A stretch of 64,000 nucleotides of DNA, taken from positions 372,001 through 436,000 of the forward strand of contig NZ_JAUHPX010000002.1 of NCBI RefSeq assembly GCF_030418305.1, written 5' to 3'. The stretch's first letter is position 1; every line of letters begins with the position of its first letter. The position numbers were made by a program, and so were the translations under genes. The DNA is from Demequina lignilytica (GTDB lineage: Bacteria; Actinomycetota; Actinomycetes; Actinomycetales; Demequinaceae). Positions 16,031 to 24,658 of this stretch are shown here, in pieces. A model generated the notes under the pieces. The model was not told the DNA's origin, made no database searches, and saw nothing but the letters and a program-made list of their open reading frames with translations.

Positions 16031-18910
16031 TCACAGCGCCGCACGGGCCTCCCGGAGCTCCATGACCCGCCCGAGCGCCCCGAGGAAGCGCCGCACGGCC
16101 GCCGCGTCGATGGTGAGGGGCGGCTTGATCTTCAGGACGTTCTTGTGGTCCCCCGTGGGCTGCACGATCACGCCCTCGGTCAGCAGATCCTCGCAGATCT
16201 CACGGGCCGCGACGGGGTCGGGCGCGTCCGGGCCGCCGGCCACCACCTCGACGCCCAGGTACAGCCCCATCCCGTGCACCGCGCCGAGCGCGGGGTGACG
16301 GCGCGCGAGGGACCGCAGCCCGTCGGCGAGCAGCGCGCCGACCACGCGGGCGTTCTCCTGCAGCCCGTCCTGGTCCAGCACCCGCAGCACGGTGGACCCG
16401 ACCACGCAGCTCACCGGGCTCCCGCCCGCCGAGGAGAAGAACGAGCCCTCCACCGCGAACGCCTCCGCGATCGCCCGCGTGGTGATCACCGCCCCCAGCG
16501 GATGACCGTTCCCCATCGCCTTCGCCACCGCGCTCACGTCGGGCACCACGCCCTGCTGGTCGAAGCCCCAGAAGTGCTCGCCGAGCCGGCCGTAGCTCAC
16601 CTGGACCTCGTCCGAGACCACCAGCCCGCCGCGCTCCCGCACCGCCGACGCCAGGCCGGCCAGGTAGCCGTCGGGCAGGAGGATCCCTCCGCCGTTGCCG
16701 AAGATCGGCTCCGCGATGAGCCCCGCGAGAGACACCCCCGCGGAGTCGAGCTCCTCGAGCCTCTCGAGCGCATCCTCCAGGTACCGCCCCGCATCGGGAC
16801 CCCGGTGACGCCCGCGGTAGGCGTTCGGCGCGTCGAGCAGGTGCACCCAGTCGGGTCGCGTGGCGAGCGCGTGCGGGTTGTCGCCCAGCGACGTCGAGAC
16901 GGCATCGGCGCCGACGGTCCACCCGTGATAGGCCTCGGTGAGGGCGAGCACGTCCGCGCGCCCGGTCGCCGCACGCACCATCCGCAGCGCGAGGTCCACC
17001 GCCTCGGATCCCGAGTTGACCAGCAGCACCGTGTCGAGCCCCGCGGGAGCGCGGGCCGCGAGCGCCTCGGAGAGCTCGACCACCGCACCGTAGTGGAACC
17101 TCGAGTTGGTGTTGAGCAGCCGCAGCTGGCGCTCGACGGCATCCGCGATCCGGGGCTCCCCGTGCCCGAGGATCGCCACGTTGTTCACCATGTCGAGGTA
17201 GCCGCGCCCGCGGACGTCGATCAGATGGTGGCGCCAGCCGCGCTCGATCCGCGGCGGCGCCTCGTAGTAGTGCTCCTGGACCGGCGCGAACGCTTGGGTC
17301 CGCGCGGCGAGCAGGCCCGGCTCGTCGGGGGACGATGCGACGGCCGGCTTCCGACCGAGCAGCACCGAGGGATCGGGGCAGAGCCGCCGCCACGCGTCCT
17401 CGTGCCCCGCAGTCACGCGCGCGGGCGGCCAGGCATCGGCCACCGCCGAGGCCTGCACCCCGACGATCCCGTTGTCGCGCACCCGCGCGAGGGGGTCGCC
17501 CGCCGCGACCCGCCCCTCCACCAGCGCGGTGGCCCCGGTCAGCAGGATCGCGGGCCCGGCGTCGCAGGTGAGACGCACGGCGCCCCGCGCCTCCTCGACC
17601 CATCCGTCGCTCGGCGCGCTCAGCACGGTGCCACCCTCGACCACGCCCTCGATCGCGAGGGCGTAGGAGCGCGGCGCGTAGCCCTGCCCCGCCTGCACGT
17701 CGAGGCGGTGCTCGCCGTAGCGGGTGACCGCGGCTCCCGCGCCGTCCCGTGCGGCCGCCAGCACGCCCATGGGGCGGTACGGCTCCAGCCAGGCACCGGA
17801 GTCGTGCACCGCGGACGTGACGGACAGGTCGATGACCGCAGCGGATCCGAGGTCGATCAGCGGGCGCGCGCCGGTCCAGTCGACCGCGGGCACGCGCCCG
17901 AGCGCGTCGCGCAGGAGCAGCTCGGCCTCGCCCGACGCCCACCGCAGCGCGGTCTCGAGCATGCGGGCCTCGAGCAGGCGGCGCGCCTCCGCGTAGGCGT
18001 TCCCGGGATCCTCGGCGCGGACCCGGGCGCCCGCCGCAACCAGCACCGCCGCCCGACGCACGACGAGCGGCCACAGGGCCCGGAGCTCCGGCTCCGTCAG
18101 CGGCGCCTCACGGTCGAACGCCGCGGCGGCGGCCAGCACGTCGGACATGGCGGCGTCGCCGCGATGGAGCAGTGCGCACAGCGCGATCGCCAGCTCCGCC
18201 ACACGCCACGACACGCCCAGGTCGCCCAGGTCGATCACCCCGGCGAGCGCCCCGTCCGCCGCGAGCACCACGTTGTCCTCGGTGAGGTCGCCGTGGATGG
18301 GCTGCACCGGCAGCGCGTCGGCGAGCGGCGCGAGGGCGGCGTCCGCGCGGGCCATCGCGACCGCGACCCGGTCCCGCTCGCCGGCATCGAGCAGCGGAAC
18401 CGCCTCCGCGACCACGGCGGACACCTCGCGCAGGTCCCAGGGCCCGCCCCCGGAGAGCCCCTCATGGCTCCACCCCTCCAGCCCGGCGACCACGCGTCCG
18501 GCCACGGCGCCGAGGCTCGCGGCCAGCCCGGAGGGGAGACGTCGCGCACCCCCGGGCGGCGTGCCGTCGAGGAAGTCGAGCACCCTCGCATGCGCGGGCC
18601 GCTCCGGCGCCGCGAGCGGCACCGCCGTCCCGCCGTCCAGCGCGGGCCAGGGCGCCGGCAGGAGCGCGCCGATCCCCCGCGCCGACAGCCGGGCCACCGC
18701 CGCGTGCTGCGCGTCGAGCGCCGCGGGTGCGATGCCCGGATGGGAGACCTTGAGCAGCACGCGCCGGCCGTCGGCAAGGGTGACGAGGAGGTTCTGGTCC
18801 TCGTTGCTGCCCAGGTCGCGGATGTCCGTCACGTCCAGTCCCCAGGCCTGCCGCACCAGGGCGGTCGCCGCGTCGTGATCGAGCCGTGGGAACGATGCTG
18901 TGGTGTCCAC
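16031..18910 (-). CDS. three-domain protein: APH-like kinase, M23-like domain, class III aminotransferase
   Basis: A 959-residue protein. Residues 1-330 are an aminoglycoside-phosphotransferase/choline-kinase-like kinase: HGDLTEDN (catalytic loop, His206-Asp208) and VIDLGDLGVSW. Residues 400-500 resemble a degenerate M23/biotinyl-like beta domain (APSDGWVEE, AGDPLARVRDNG). Residues 540-955 are a class III PLP aminotransferase: VNSGSEAVDLALRM, SDEVQVSYGR and the PLP lysine at about 797 in AVAKAMGNG. This architecture is known in bacteria and relates to enzymes that phosphorylate an amino alcohol and then eliminate phosphate. That role is inferred. GTG 18910 was chosen as start; no ribosome-binding site is seen. 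Confidence 0.85.
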   Translation of the reverse strand: MDTTASFPRLDHDAATALVRQAWGLDVTDIRDLGSNEDQNLLVTLADGRRVLLKVSHPGIAPAALDAQHAAVARLSARGIGALLPAPWPALDGGTAVPLAAPERPAHARVLDFLDGTPPGGARRLPSGLAASLGAVAGRVVAGLEGWSHEGLSGGGPWDLREVSAVVAEAVPLLDAGERDRVAVAMARADAALAPLADALPVQPIHGDLTEDNVVLAADGALAGVIDLGDLGVSWRVAELAIALCALLHRGDAAMSDVLAAAAAFDREAPLTEPELRALWPLVVRRAAVLVAAGARVRAEDPGNAYAEARRLLEARMLETALRWASGEAELLLRDALGRVPAVDWTGARPLIDLGSAAVIDLSVTSAVHDSGAWLEPYRPMGVLAAARDGAGAAVTRYGEHRLDVQAGQGYAPRSYALAIEGVVEGGTVLSAPSDGWVEEARGAVRLTCDAGPAILLTGATALVEGRVAAGDPLARVRDNGIVGVQASAVADAWPPARVTAGHEDAWRRLCPDPSVLLGRKPAVASSPDEPGLLAARTQAFAPVQEHYYEAPPRIERGWRHHLIDVRGRGYLDMVNNVAILGHGEPRIADAVERQLRLLNTNSRFHYGAVVELSEALAARAPAGLDTVLLVNSGSEAVDLALRMVRAATGRADVLALTEAYHGWTVGADAVSTSLGDNPHALATRPDWVHLLDAPNAYRGRHRGPDAGRYLEDALERLEELDSAGVSLAGLIAEPIFGNGGGILLPDGYLAGLASAVRERGGLVVSDEVQVSYGRLGEHFWGFDQQGVVPDVSAVAKAMGNGHPLGAVITTRAIAEAFAVEGSFFSSAGGSPVSCVVGSTVLRVLDQDGLQENARVVGALLADGLRSLARRHPALGAVHGMGLYLGVEVVAGGPDAPDPVAAREICEDLLTEGVIVQPTGDHKNVLKIKPPLTIDAAAVRRFLGALGRVMELREARAAL

Positions 18911-19009
18911 GCGCGCATCGTCGCACGGTCGACCGCACCGGCGGGAGGGGCGGAGCGCCGCGTTCCGACCGGACTGTGCCGCCCCTCCGGGCGGCATGTC
19001 CGGACGGCG

Positions 19010-19957
19010 TCAGGCCGAGGCGTCGGTGAGGGCCTGGACCTCGTCCTCGGTGAGCTCGAGCGTGAGCGCCGCGATCAGCGGGTCGAGCTGGCCGACCGTG
19101 CGCGCGGAGGCGATCGGCGCGACCACGGTGGGCTGCGAGCGCAGCCACGCGAGCGCGACGGTCGCGACCGGCACCCCATGCGCCTCCGCGGCTGCGTCGA
19201 GCGCCGCGAGCACGGCGCGCCCGCGGTCGTCGAGGTACTCGGCGGCCTGTCCGGCCCGCTGGCTGTCGACCTCCACGCCATCGCGGTACTTGCCGGTGAG
19301 GAAGCCCTTGGCGAGGGCCCAGTAGGGCAGGACTCCGAGCCCGTGGCGCTCGGCGGCGGCCCGCAGCTCCGTCTCGAAGTCGCGCTCCATCAAGTTGTAG
19401 TGCGGCTGCAGGGCGACGGGCCGGTGCAGGCCCTCGCGTTCCACGATCGCCATCCACTCGTCGATGCGAGCCGCGCTGTAGTTCGAGATCCCGATCTCCC
19501 GCACCAGGCCCTGGTCGACCAGGGTGGAGAAGGCGGCGACCGTCTCCTCGAGCGGCGTGGACGCGTCGTCGAAGTGGGCGTAGTAGAGGTCGAGGCGGTC
19601 GGTGCCGAGGCGTGCCAGGCTCGCCCGCGCCGCGGCCGCGACGTTGGCCGCGGCGAGGCCCGCGAACTCGGGGTGCTGGCTCACCTTGGTGGCGACGAGC
19701 ACGTCGTCGCGGGACCGGCCGGCGGCCAGCCACTCCCCGATCACGGTCTCGGACTCGCCGCCGCTGTTGCCGGGCGCCCAGGCCGAGTAGGCGTCGGCGG
19801 TGTCGATCATGCGGCCGCCCGCGGCGACGAAGCCGTCGAGGATCGCGAAGGAGGCCTCGCGATCGGCGGTCCAGCCGAAGACGTTCCCGCCGAGCGCGAG
19901 CGGCGCGCCGGACAGGTCGAGGGTTCCGAGGGTGGGGGCGGTGATCTCTGCAGTCAT
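19010..19957 (-). CDS. aldo/keto reductase
   Basis: A 315-residue TIM-barrel NADPH-dependent oxidoreductase. The catalytic tetrad can be followed: DTADAYS (Asp, Tyr), VLVATKVSQ (Lys) and LDLYYAHFDD (His). The cofactor part has GISNYSA, then LPYWALAKGFLTGKYR and the C-terminal VVAPIASART. It resembles the group of actinobacterial AKR enzymes annotated as general oxidoreductases or sugar-aldehyde reductases; the substrate is unknown. Its ATG overlaps an open frame stop, and 50 bases separate it from the DUF1761 gene upstream, so it may be the last gene of that run. Confidence 0.9.
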   Translation of the reverse strand: MTAEITAPTLGTLDLSGAPLALGGNVFGWTADREASFAILDGFVAAGGRMIDTADAYSAWAPGNSGGESETVIGEWLAAGRSRDDVLVATKVSQHPEFAGLAAANVAAAARASLARLGTDRLDLYYAHFDDASTPLEETVAAFSTLVDQGLVREIGISNYSAARIDEWMAIVEREGLHRPVALQPHYNLMERDFETELRAAAERHGLGVLPYWALAKGFLTGKYRDGVEVDSQRAGQAAEYLDDRGRAVLAALDAAAEAHGVPVATVALAWLRSQPTVVAPIASARTVGQLDPLIAALTLELTEDEVQALTDASA

Positions 19958-20006
19958 GCAGTCGTCAACCACCCAGGCCGGGCGTCATTCCCGTCGCGCG
20001 CTTCTC

Positions 20007-20423
20007 TCAGAAGAGTCCCAGGATCACGCCCGCGACCGCGAGCGCGACCGTGTCGTGCGCCGTGTCGATCGCGGTGACGGCGGGGCTGCGGACGGCGAAG
20101 CCGTTGTGGATGGCGTGGGCGCCTCCGCGGAAGATCAGGCCGACCAGCGCGCCGAGCACGAGCCCGCCCGACCACGTGTCGATCCCCAGCCCCGCCATCA
20201 GCAGCGCGAGCAGGATCACGCCCAGCACGTTGAACACGACCGTCCCGCCGAACGCGGCACCCATGTTCGCGTCCTTCATCAGGTCGTCGGTCACGCCGGC
20301 CTTGTCCCGCCAGAGGTTCCAGAAGCCGGCGGGCGAGTACCACCACCAGCCGAGCGCGAAGCTCACCACGAACGCCACGAGCACCGCGATCCAGTTGATC
20401 GCGCCCAGATCGAACCAGTCCAT
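20007..20423 (-). CDS. DUF1761 membrane protein, copy 1
   Basis: A 138-residue protein with four hydrophobic segments. AVLVAFVVSFALGWWWYSPAGFWNLWRDKAG at the start (Trp/Tyr-rich first helix and loop) and the C-terminal HDTVALAVAGVILG are the DUF1761 pattern. GGGGAGG precedes the ATG. A second DUF1761 gene lies directly upstream, related only distantly in sequence. The family has no known function; these genes sit next to two SRPBCC proteins, which bind hydrophobic ligands, hinting at lipid-related work, but this is weak inference. Confidence 0.83.
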   Translation of the reverse strand: MDWFDLGAINWIAVLVAFVVSFALGWWWYSPAGFWNLWRDKAGVTDDLMKDANMGAAFGGTVVFNVLGVILLALLMAGLGIDTWSGGLVLGALVGLIFRGGAHAIHNGFAVRSPAVTAIDTAHDTVALAVAGVILGLF

Positions 20424-20487
20424 GACCCCTCCCCGAGTCGGCGACGCGGCCCCGAGGGCCCCGCCTACGGCGACAGTACCGTCAGGG

Positions 20488-20904
20488 TCAGACGAACGCT
20501 CCGATGATCGCCCCGGCGACCGCGAGCGCCACGATGTCGTGCCCGCCGTTGACCAGGGTGAGGGTGTGGGGCCGGAGCTCGAAGCCGTGATGGATCACCT
20601 GGTTGCCCGCCCGCATCACGAACGCGAGGAAGGCTCCGAACAGCGCTCCCCCGCCCACGGAGAGCACCGACAGCTCGACCATCAGGACGTTCAGCACGAT
20701 CGCGGTGACGAACGCGACCACGCCGGTCGCCACGAACCGCAGCGGCGGCGCCGTCCGCACCTCCTCCTCGGTGAGCCCGACCAGCCGCATCCACAGCGGG
20801 CCCAGCGTGCGGGGGTGGTACCAGGCGAAGCCGACCACGAAGGTCGCGATGGTCGCGAGGATGACCGCGAGCCACTCGATGTGGCTGGCGGTGAACCAGC
20901 TCAC
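20488..20904 (-). CDS. DUF1761 membrane protein, copy 2
   Basis: A 138-residue paralogue of the next gene, with four hydrophobic segments: FVVGFAWYHPRTLGPLWMRLVG is the family's first loop and GGHDIVALAVAGAIIGAF the last helix. The GTG at 20904 forms a GTGA overlap with the stop of the SRPBCC gene, and GAGGAGG lies upstream, so these two are translationally coupled. Function unknown. Confidence 0.82.
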   Translation of the reverse strand: MSWFTASHIEWLAVILATIATFVVGFAWYHPRTLGPLWMRLVGLTEEEVRTAPPLRFVATGVVAFVTAIVLNVLMVELSVLSVGGGALFGAFLAFVMRAGNQVIHHGFELRPHTLTLVNGGHDIVALAVAGAIIGAFV

Positions 20905-21368
20905 TCCGCCGCCTCCTCGGCGACCCGAGCGATGTCCTCGAGGTCGTCCTCGAGCGCCTTCTCCGTCGCTCTCATGCCCGCCTTGCCGAACACCAGCCAC
21001 CCCACCCGCTGCGCCGGCCCGGGGTTCGGCGTCTCGGCGCCGAAGTCGATCCGCAGGAGCGTGCCGCCCTCGACCTCCTCGAGGGCGAACACGGTCGTGT
21101 AGTCCGTGCCCCGCGAGTGGGAGCCGACCGTGGTGGACACCGGCGCCTCGACGGCGTCCACCCACATCTCCTCGGTCTCCGACCTGCCCCACAGCCGCCG
21201 GGTCTCCCGCCACCGCACGCCGACGGCCCAGCCCTCGCCGGCCACCCGCTCGACGGACTGGATCGACCGGATCACCTCGGGTGAGTAGTCCAGGTCCGTG
21301 ATGACCTGCCACACGCGCTCGCGCTCGGCCGCGATGACCCGCTCGACGCTGATGCTGTGCCCGACCAT
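20901..21368 (-). CDS. SRPBCC-family protein, copy 1
   Basis: A 155-residue START/Bet v1-like single-domain protein: ISVERVIAAERERVWQVITDLDYSPEVI at the N-terminus, a run of beta strands, and a long C-terminal helix (ATEKALEDDLEDIARVAEEA). This fold encloses a hydrophobic cavity for lipids or other ligands. It overlaps the DUF1761 gene by four bases and follows a second SRPBCC gene by 46 bases. Ligand unknown. Confidence 0.82.
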   Translation of the reverse strand: MVGHSISVERVIAAERERVWQVITDLDYSPEVIRSIQSVERVAGEGWAVGVRWRETRRLWGRSETEEMWVDAVEAPVSTTVGSHSRGTDYTTVFALEEVEGGTLLRIDFGAETPNPGPAQRVGWLVFGKAGMRATEKALEDDLEDIARVAEEAAE

Positions 21369-21414
21369 GCTCTCTCTCCCTCGCGCCCTCAACACGCTCA
21401 GGCTAACGCGCCGG

Positions 21415-21882
21415 TCAGGAGAAGTGCCTGATGAGGTCCCCGATGTCGGCCTTGAGCCGGACCGTGCCGCCGAGCGTGAAGAAGGTGGAGATCGCCTTGC
21501 GCATCGCGCGCTCGGCGACGCTGGGCTCGGCCTTGTACACGTGGAAGACACGCCTCACGTGGGTGCCGTCCTGCGTCTCCTCGAGGAAGGTCGAGGACGT
21601 GAACGTGCCGTCCGGACCCACGCGCTCCTGCACCAGCCGCCGGTAGGGCTCGACCTCGATCGTCGTGAGCCGGACCACCACCGGATCGCTCCCGGCGTCG
21701 ATCTCGCTGAACTGGAGGACGTGGCCCACCTGACCGGGCTCACCCGCCTCGGTGACGGCCTGCGTGACCATGCTGAACACCTCGACCCGGAGATCGGGCT
21801 CGGTCACGCAGCGCCACACGTCCTTGGCCGTCGCCGGCACCAGGCCCTCGCGCTCCACGGCCACGTCGAGCGGTCCCGTCAT
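21415..21882 (-). CDS. SRPBCC-family protein, copy 2
   Basis: A 155-residue protein of the same fold class as the following gene: LVPATAKDVWRCVTEPDLRVEVFSMV starts the domain, then antiparallel strands and a C-terminal helix. AGGGAGG lies five bases before ATG 21882. It is the first gene of a minus-strand run that continues with another SRPBCC and DUF1761 genes. The GGACGATGC word lies about 20 bases upstream of the start (21903-21911). Confidence 0.78.
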   Translation of the reverse strand: MTGPLDVAVEREGLVPATAKDVWRCVTEPDLRVEVFSMVTQAVTEAGEPGQVGHVLQFSEIDAGSDPVVVRLTTIEVEPYRRLVQERVGPDGTFTSSTFLEETQDGTHVRRVFHVYKAEPSVAERAMRKAISTFFTLGGTVRLKADIGDLIRHFS

Positions 21883-22027
21883 CGTCGCCTCCCTGGCCCG
21901 GGGCATCGTCCGCACCCCGTCTTCCCACCGTAGTAGCAGGAACGCCGCCGCGTCAGGAGGCCCGCACGGGTTGCCTCGCCCCCGGCCCGGCGCTACCCTT
22001 GCGGCGGAGCGACGAAAGGTCAGGACG

Positions 22028-22129
22028 ATGAGCATCGAGCGCCGCGCGGTCACCGCGCCCGCCTCTGCCCGCCTGATGCGCTCCTCCGACGCGATGTGCT
22101 GCCGCGCCTGCGTCTGCTGCTGTCTGTAG
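22028..22129 (+). CDS. polycysteine leader peptide upstream of cysK
   Basis: A 33-codon reading frame ending in MCCRACVCCCL, with six cysteines in the last ten residues before the stop. GAAAGG precedes the ATG and a TACCCT -10-like box lies at 21994-21999. Cys-rich leader peptides before cysteine-synthesis genes are known from actinobacteria, where ribosome stalling or flow at the Cys run reports Cys-tRNA supply. The position, 138 bases ahead of cysK, fits attenuation control. Cys is rare elsewhere in the window, so a CC-x-x-C-x-CCC run is not chance. Confidence 0.85.
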   Translation: MSIERRAVTAPASARLMRSSDAMCCRACVCCCL

Positions 22130-22267
22130 AGCGCTGACCGCCCCCGAACCCGCCCGCGGGTCGACGGGACACGGCCGCCCAGCGCTCGCCCCGGCATCGT
22201 TCGCGATGCACCGTTGTTGCACCATCTCGACGCAGGTCCCCGACTCAAGGAACAGGAAGACACCGCC
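22130..22267 (+). promoter_or_regulatory. candidate cysteine-responsive attenuator
   Basis: The leader between the peptide stop and cysK can fold. GCATCG-TTCG-CGATGC (22194-22209) is a perfect hairpin with a UUCG loop. AGCGCT blocks at 22130 and 22181 can pair around it. A second short frame begins at 22206 with HRCC after the ATG and runs out of frame into cysK. CAGGAAG serves as the cysK ribosome-binding site. How stalling on the leader peptide switches these structures cannot be settled by eye. Confidence 0.5.
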
Positions 22268-23203
22268 ATGGCCCGCATCTATCAGGACGCCACCGCCCTC
22301 ATCGGCAACACCCCGCTCGTCCGCATCAACACGCTCACCGAGGGCGTCGACGCCACGGTGCTCGGCAAGCTCGAGTTCTACAACCCCGCGAACTCCGTCA
22401 AGGACCGCCTGGGCGTCGCGATCGTCGACGCCGCCGAGGCGGACGGCTCGCTCCAGCCCGGCGGCACGATCGTCGAGGCCACGTCCGGCAACACCGGCAT
22501 CGCGCTCGCCATGGTCGGCGCGGCGCGCGGCTACAACGTCGTGCTCACCATGCCCGAGACCATGTCCAAGGAGCGTCGCGCCCTGCTGCGCGCCTTCGGC
22601 GCGGAGCTGATCCTCACGCCCGGGCCCGAGGGCATGCGCGGCGCGGTCGAGGCGGCCACCAAGATCGCCGAGGAGCGTCACGGCTCGGTGCTGGCGCGCC
22701 AGTTCGCGAACGAGGCGAACCCGGAGATCCACCGCAGGACCACCGCCGAGGAGATCTGGAACGACACGGACGGCGAGGTCGACATCGTGGTCGCCGGCAT
22801 CGGCACCGGCGGCACCATCACCGGCGTCGGCGAGGTCCTCAAGGCTCGCAAGCCCTCCGTGCAGATCGTCGGGGTCGAGCCGGCCGAGTCCCCGATCCTC
22901 AACGGCGGCCAGCCGGGCCCCCACAAGATCCAGGGCATCGGCGCGAACTTCGTCCCGGAGATCCTCAACACCGAGATCTACGACGAGATCATCGACGTCG
23001 ACGCGGAGACCGCGGTCGCGACCGCGCGCGCCGCCGCCCGCAAGGAGGGGCTGCTCGTGGGCATCTCGTCCGGCGCCGCGATCCACGCCGCCATCGAGCT
23101 GGGCAAGCGCCCTGAGAACGCCGGCAAGACCATCGTCGCGATCATCCCCTCGTTCGGCGAGCGCTACCTCTCCTCGGTGCTCTACGCCGACCTGATGGAC
23201 TAA
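22268..23203 (+). CDS. cysK: cysteine synthase A (O-acetylserine sulfhydrylase)
   Basis: PLP enzyme of 311 residues that makes cysteine from O-acetylserine and sulfide. The PLP lysine is Lys45 in NSVKDRLG; the substrate loop TSGNTGIA and the phosphate-binding GTGGT loop ([10 protein letters not shown]) are intact. The end GERYLSS is typical. It stands behind a polycysteine leader and is followed 61 bases later by cysE, so both steps from serine to cysteine are together. The start ATG 22268 is fixed by the family N-terminus. Confidence 0.97.
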   Translation: MARIYQDATALIGNTPLVRINTLTEGVDATVLGKLEFYNPANSVKDRLGVAIVDAAEADGSLQPGGTIVEATSGNTGIALAMVGAARGYNVVLTMPETMSKERRALLRAFGAELILTPGPEGMRGAVEAATKIAEERHGSVLARQFANEANPEIHRRTTAEEIWNDTDGEVDIVVAGIGTGGTITGVGEVLKARKPSVQIVGVEPAESPILNGGQPGPHKIQGIGANFVPEILNTEIYDEIIDVDAETAVATARAAARKEGLLVGISSGAAIHAAIELGKRPENAGKTIVAIIPSFGERYLSSVLYADLMD

Positions 23204-23264
23204 AGCGGACGCCCCGCGCGTTCCAGTCCCCCAGCACCCCAGCCCCTCCCGGAAGGCAGTACCG

Positions 23265-23912
23265 ATGGCATCCGACATCTCAGCGCTCGCCCGAGCGCTC
23301 GAGGACATCCGCACCGTGCAGCGCCGCGATCCTGCGGCGCCCGCGTGGTGGGTGATCGCGGGCTCCTACCAGGGAGTTCACGCCGTCTGGTACCACCGGG
23401 TCGCGCACTGGTTCTGGCGGCACGGCATGCGGTCCTACGCCCGGCTGATCTCGCAGCGGGCGCGTCGCGCGACCGGGATCGAGATCCACCCGGGCGCGCA
23501 GCTCGGGCGGCGGCTGTTCATCGACCACGGCACGGGGGTCGTGATCGGCGAGACCGCCGTGGTCGGGGACGACGTGCTGATGTTCAACGGCATCAACCTG
23601 GGCGGCACCACGATGAGCCCCGGCAAGCGCCACCCCACCATCGGCGACCGCGTCGTGATCGGCGCGGGCGCCAAGGTGCTCGGACCCCTGCGGGTCGGCT
23701 CCGACGCCCGCGTCGGCGCGAACGCCGTGGTGGTGAAGGACATCCCCGACGGCGCCACCGCGGTCGGGATCCCCGCGGTCATCCGCAGCCACCCCGGGCC
23801 CACCGAGGCGTCGACCGCCGCGTCGGCGGTGGACGCGGGCGACTCGCACCGTCACCCCGATCCCGACCAGCCGCCGGAGCCGGTGCGCGAGCCGGCGATG
23901 TACTACATCTGA
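23265..23912 (+). CDS. cysE: serine O-acetyltransferase
   Basis: Hexapeptide-repeat acyltransferase of 215 residues making O-acetylserine. The left-handed beta-helix is seen as GIEIHPGAQLG, IDHGTGVVIGETAVVGD and VVIGAGAKVLGPLRVG, with catalytic His in the IDHGTG region. After the helix a 40-residue flexible tail ends in MYYI. A C-terminal Ile is the residue that inserts into the CysK active site in the cysteine synthase complex, so the two neighbouring products probably bind each other. GGAAGG precedes the ATG. A strong terminator follows. Confidence 0.96.
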   Translation: MASDISALARALEDIRTVQRRDPAAPAWWVIAGSYQGVHAVWYHRVAHWFWRHGMRSYARLISQRARRATGIEIHPGAQLGRRLFIDHGTGVVIGETAVVGDDVLMFNGINLGGTTMSPGKRHPTIGDRVVIGAGAKVLGPLRVGSDARVGANAVVVKDIPDGATAVGIPAVIRSHPGPTEASTAASAVDAGDSHRHPDPDQPPEPVREPAMYYI

Positions 23913-23915
23913 GCA

Positions 23916-23963
23916 GGACGCGACGGAGGCCCCCACCGGTCGGTGGGGGCCTCCGTCGCGTCC
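23916..23963. terminator. 22-bp bidirectional terminator between cysE and dps
   Basis: Perfect inverted repeat, 23916-23937 with 23942-23963, and the loop GGTC, four bases past the cysE stop. It ends about ten bases from the convergent dps stop. Confidence 0.9.
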
Positions 23964-23973
23964 GGGGCGCGGG

Positions 23974-24474
23974 TCAGGCCGCGAAGGACCGGAGCATCCA
24001 CGCCGCCTGCTCGTGCGCGGCGAGGCGCGCGTTGAACAGGTCCGCGGTGGCACCGTCTCCGGCGTCTTCGGCGACCTCGACCAGCGGGCGGATCAGGCGT
24101 GCCAGGGTCTCGTGGTCGCGCGCCAGGTTCTCGACCATGGTCATCGCGTCCGTGGTGCGCTCGTCGTCGACGATCGACGCGTGCTCGAGGAACTCGGCCA
24201 TGGAGCCCGGGGCGCCGGAGCCGAGCGCGCGCATGCGCTCCGCCAGCACGTCCGCGGCGGCCCACAGCTCCTGGTACTGCTCCTCGAAGAGCAGGTGCAG
24301 CGACCGGAAGTGCGGCCCGGTCACGTTCCAGTGGTAACCGTGGGTCTTCAGGTAGAGGGTGAACGTGTCCGACAGCACCTGGCCGAGACCGGCGTTGATC
24401 GCCGTGAGGTCATCGACCTTGAGGCCGATCTTGGGGGTCGACTCGGTGGTCTTCACGGGAGCGTTGCTCGCCAT
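23974..24474 (-). CDS. dps: Dps-family ferritin-like DNA protection protein
   Basis: A 166-residue four-helix protein. The ferroxidase residues are visible: His in KTHGYHWNVTGPHF, and the Asp/Glu set in LHLLFEEQYQELWAAADVLAERM. Dps forms a dodecamer that oxidises and stores iron and shields DNA. The N-terminal 20 residues are a short basic tail that may contact DNA. Two adjacent ATG codons follow AGGAGG; I took the second for spacing. Convergent with cysE. Confidence 0.94.
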   Translation of the reverse strand: MASNAPVKTTESTPKIGLKVDDLTAINAGLGQVLSDTFTLYLKTHGYHWNVTGPHFRSLHLLFEEQYQELWAAADVLAERMRALGSGAPGSMAEFLEHASIVDDERTTDAMTMVENLARDHETLARLIRPLVEVAEDAGDGATADLFNARLAAHEQAAWMLRSFAA

Positions 24475-24566
24475 CATTCCTCCTGGTGTCTCTCGCTCTC
24501 CGGCGCACCGGGGCGGCACGCCGTCACTCGGTGGCAACAGCAAAGACTTGGTCAACATTCCCCGTC

Positions 24567-24579
24567 GGGACGATGCGCG
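24567..24579 (+). repeat. GGGACGATGCGCG repeat copy
   Basis: Exact 13-base copy in the gap between the divergent dps and CoA-binding protein genes, reading forward to the latter. Confidence 0.85.
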
Positions 24580-24658
24580 GGCGGGCCCGGCCACGCCGTC
24601 GCACGGCGGGACCGCGGTCCCTTCGGAATCCCACGGCGCGCTGTTATGTTCCGATGCC

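Noticed and set aside
16145-20077. Very long open frame on the strand opposite the aminotransferase and aldo/keto reductase genes
   Set aside because: It is a shadow produced by GC-rich codon bias; its translation is Arg/Gly/His/Pro-rich without domains, and the minus-strand proteins have clear motifs. The same holds for long antisense frames over 26666-30184, 41685-44534 and 47354-50563.
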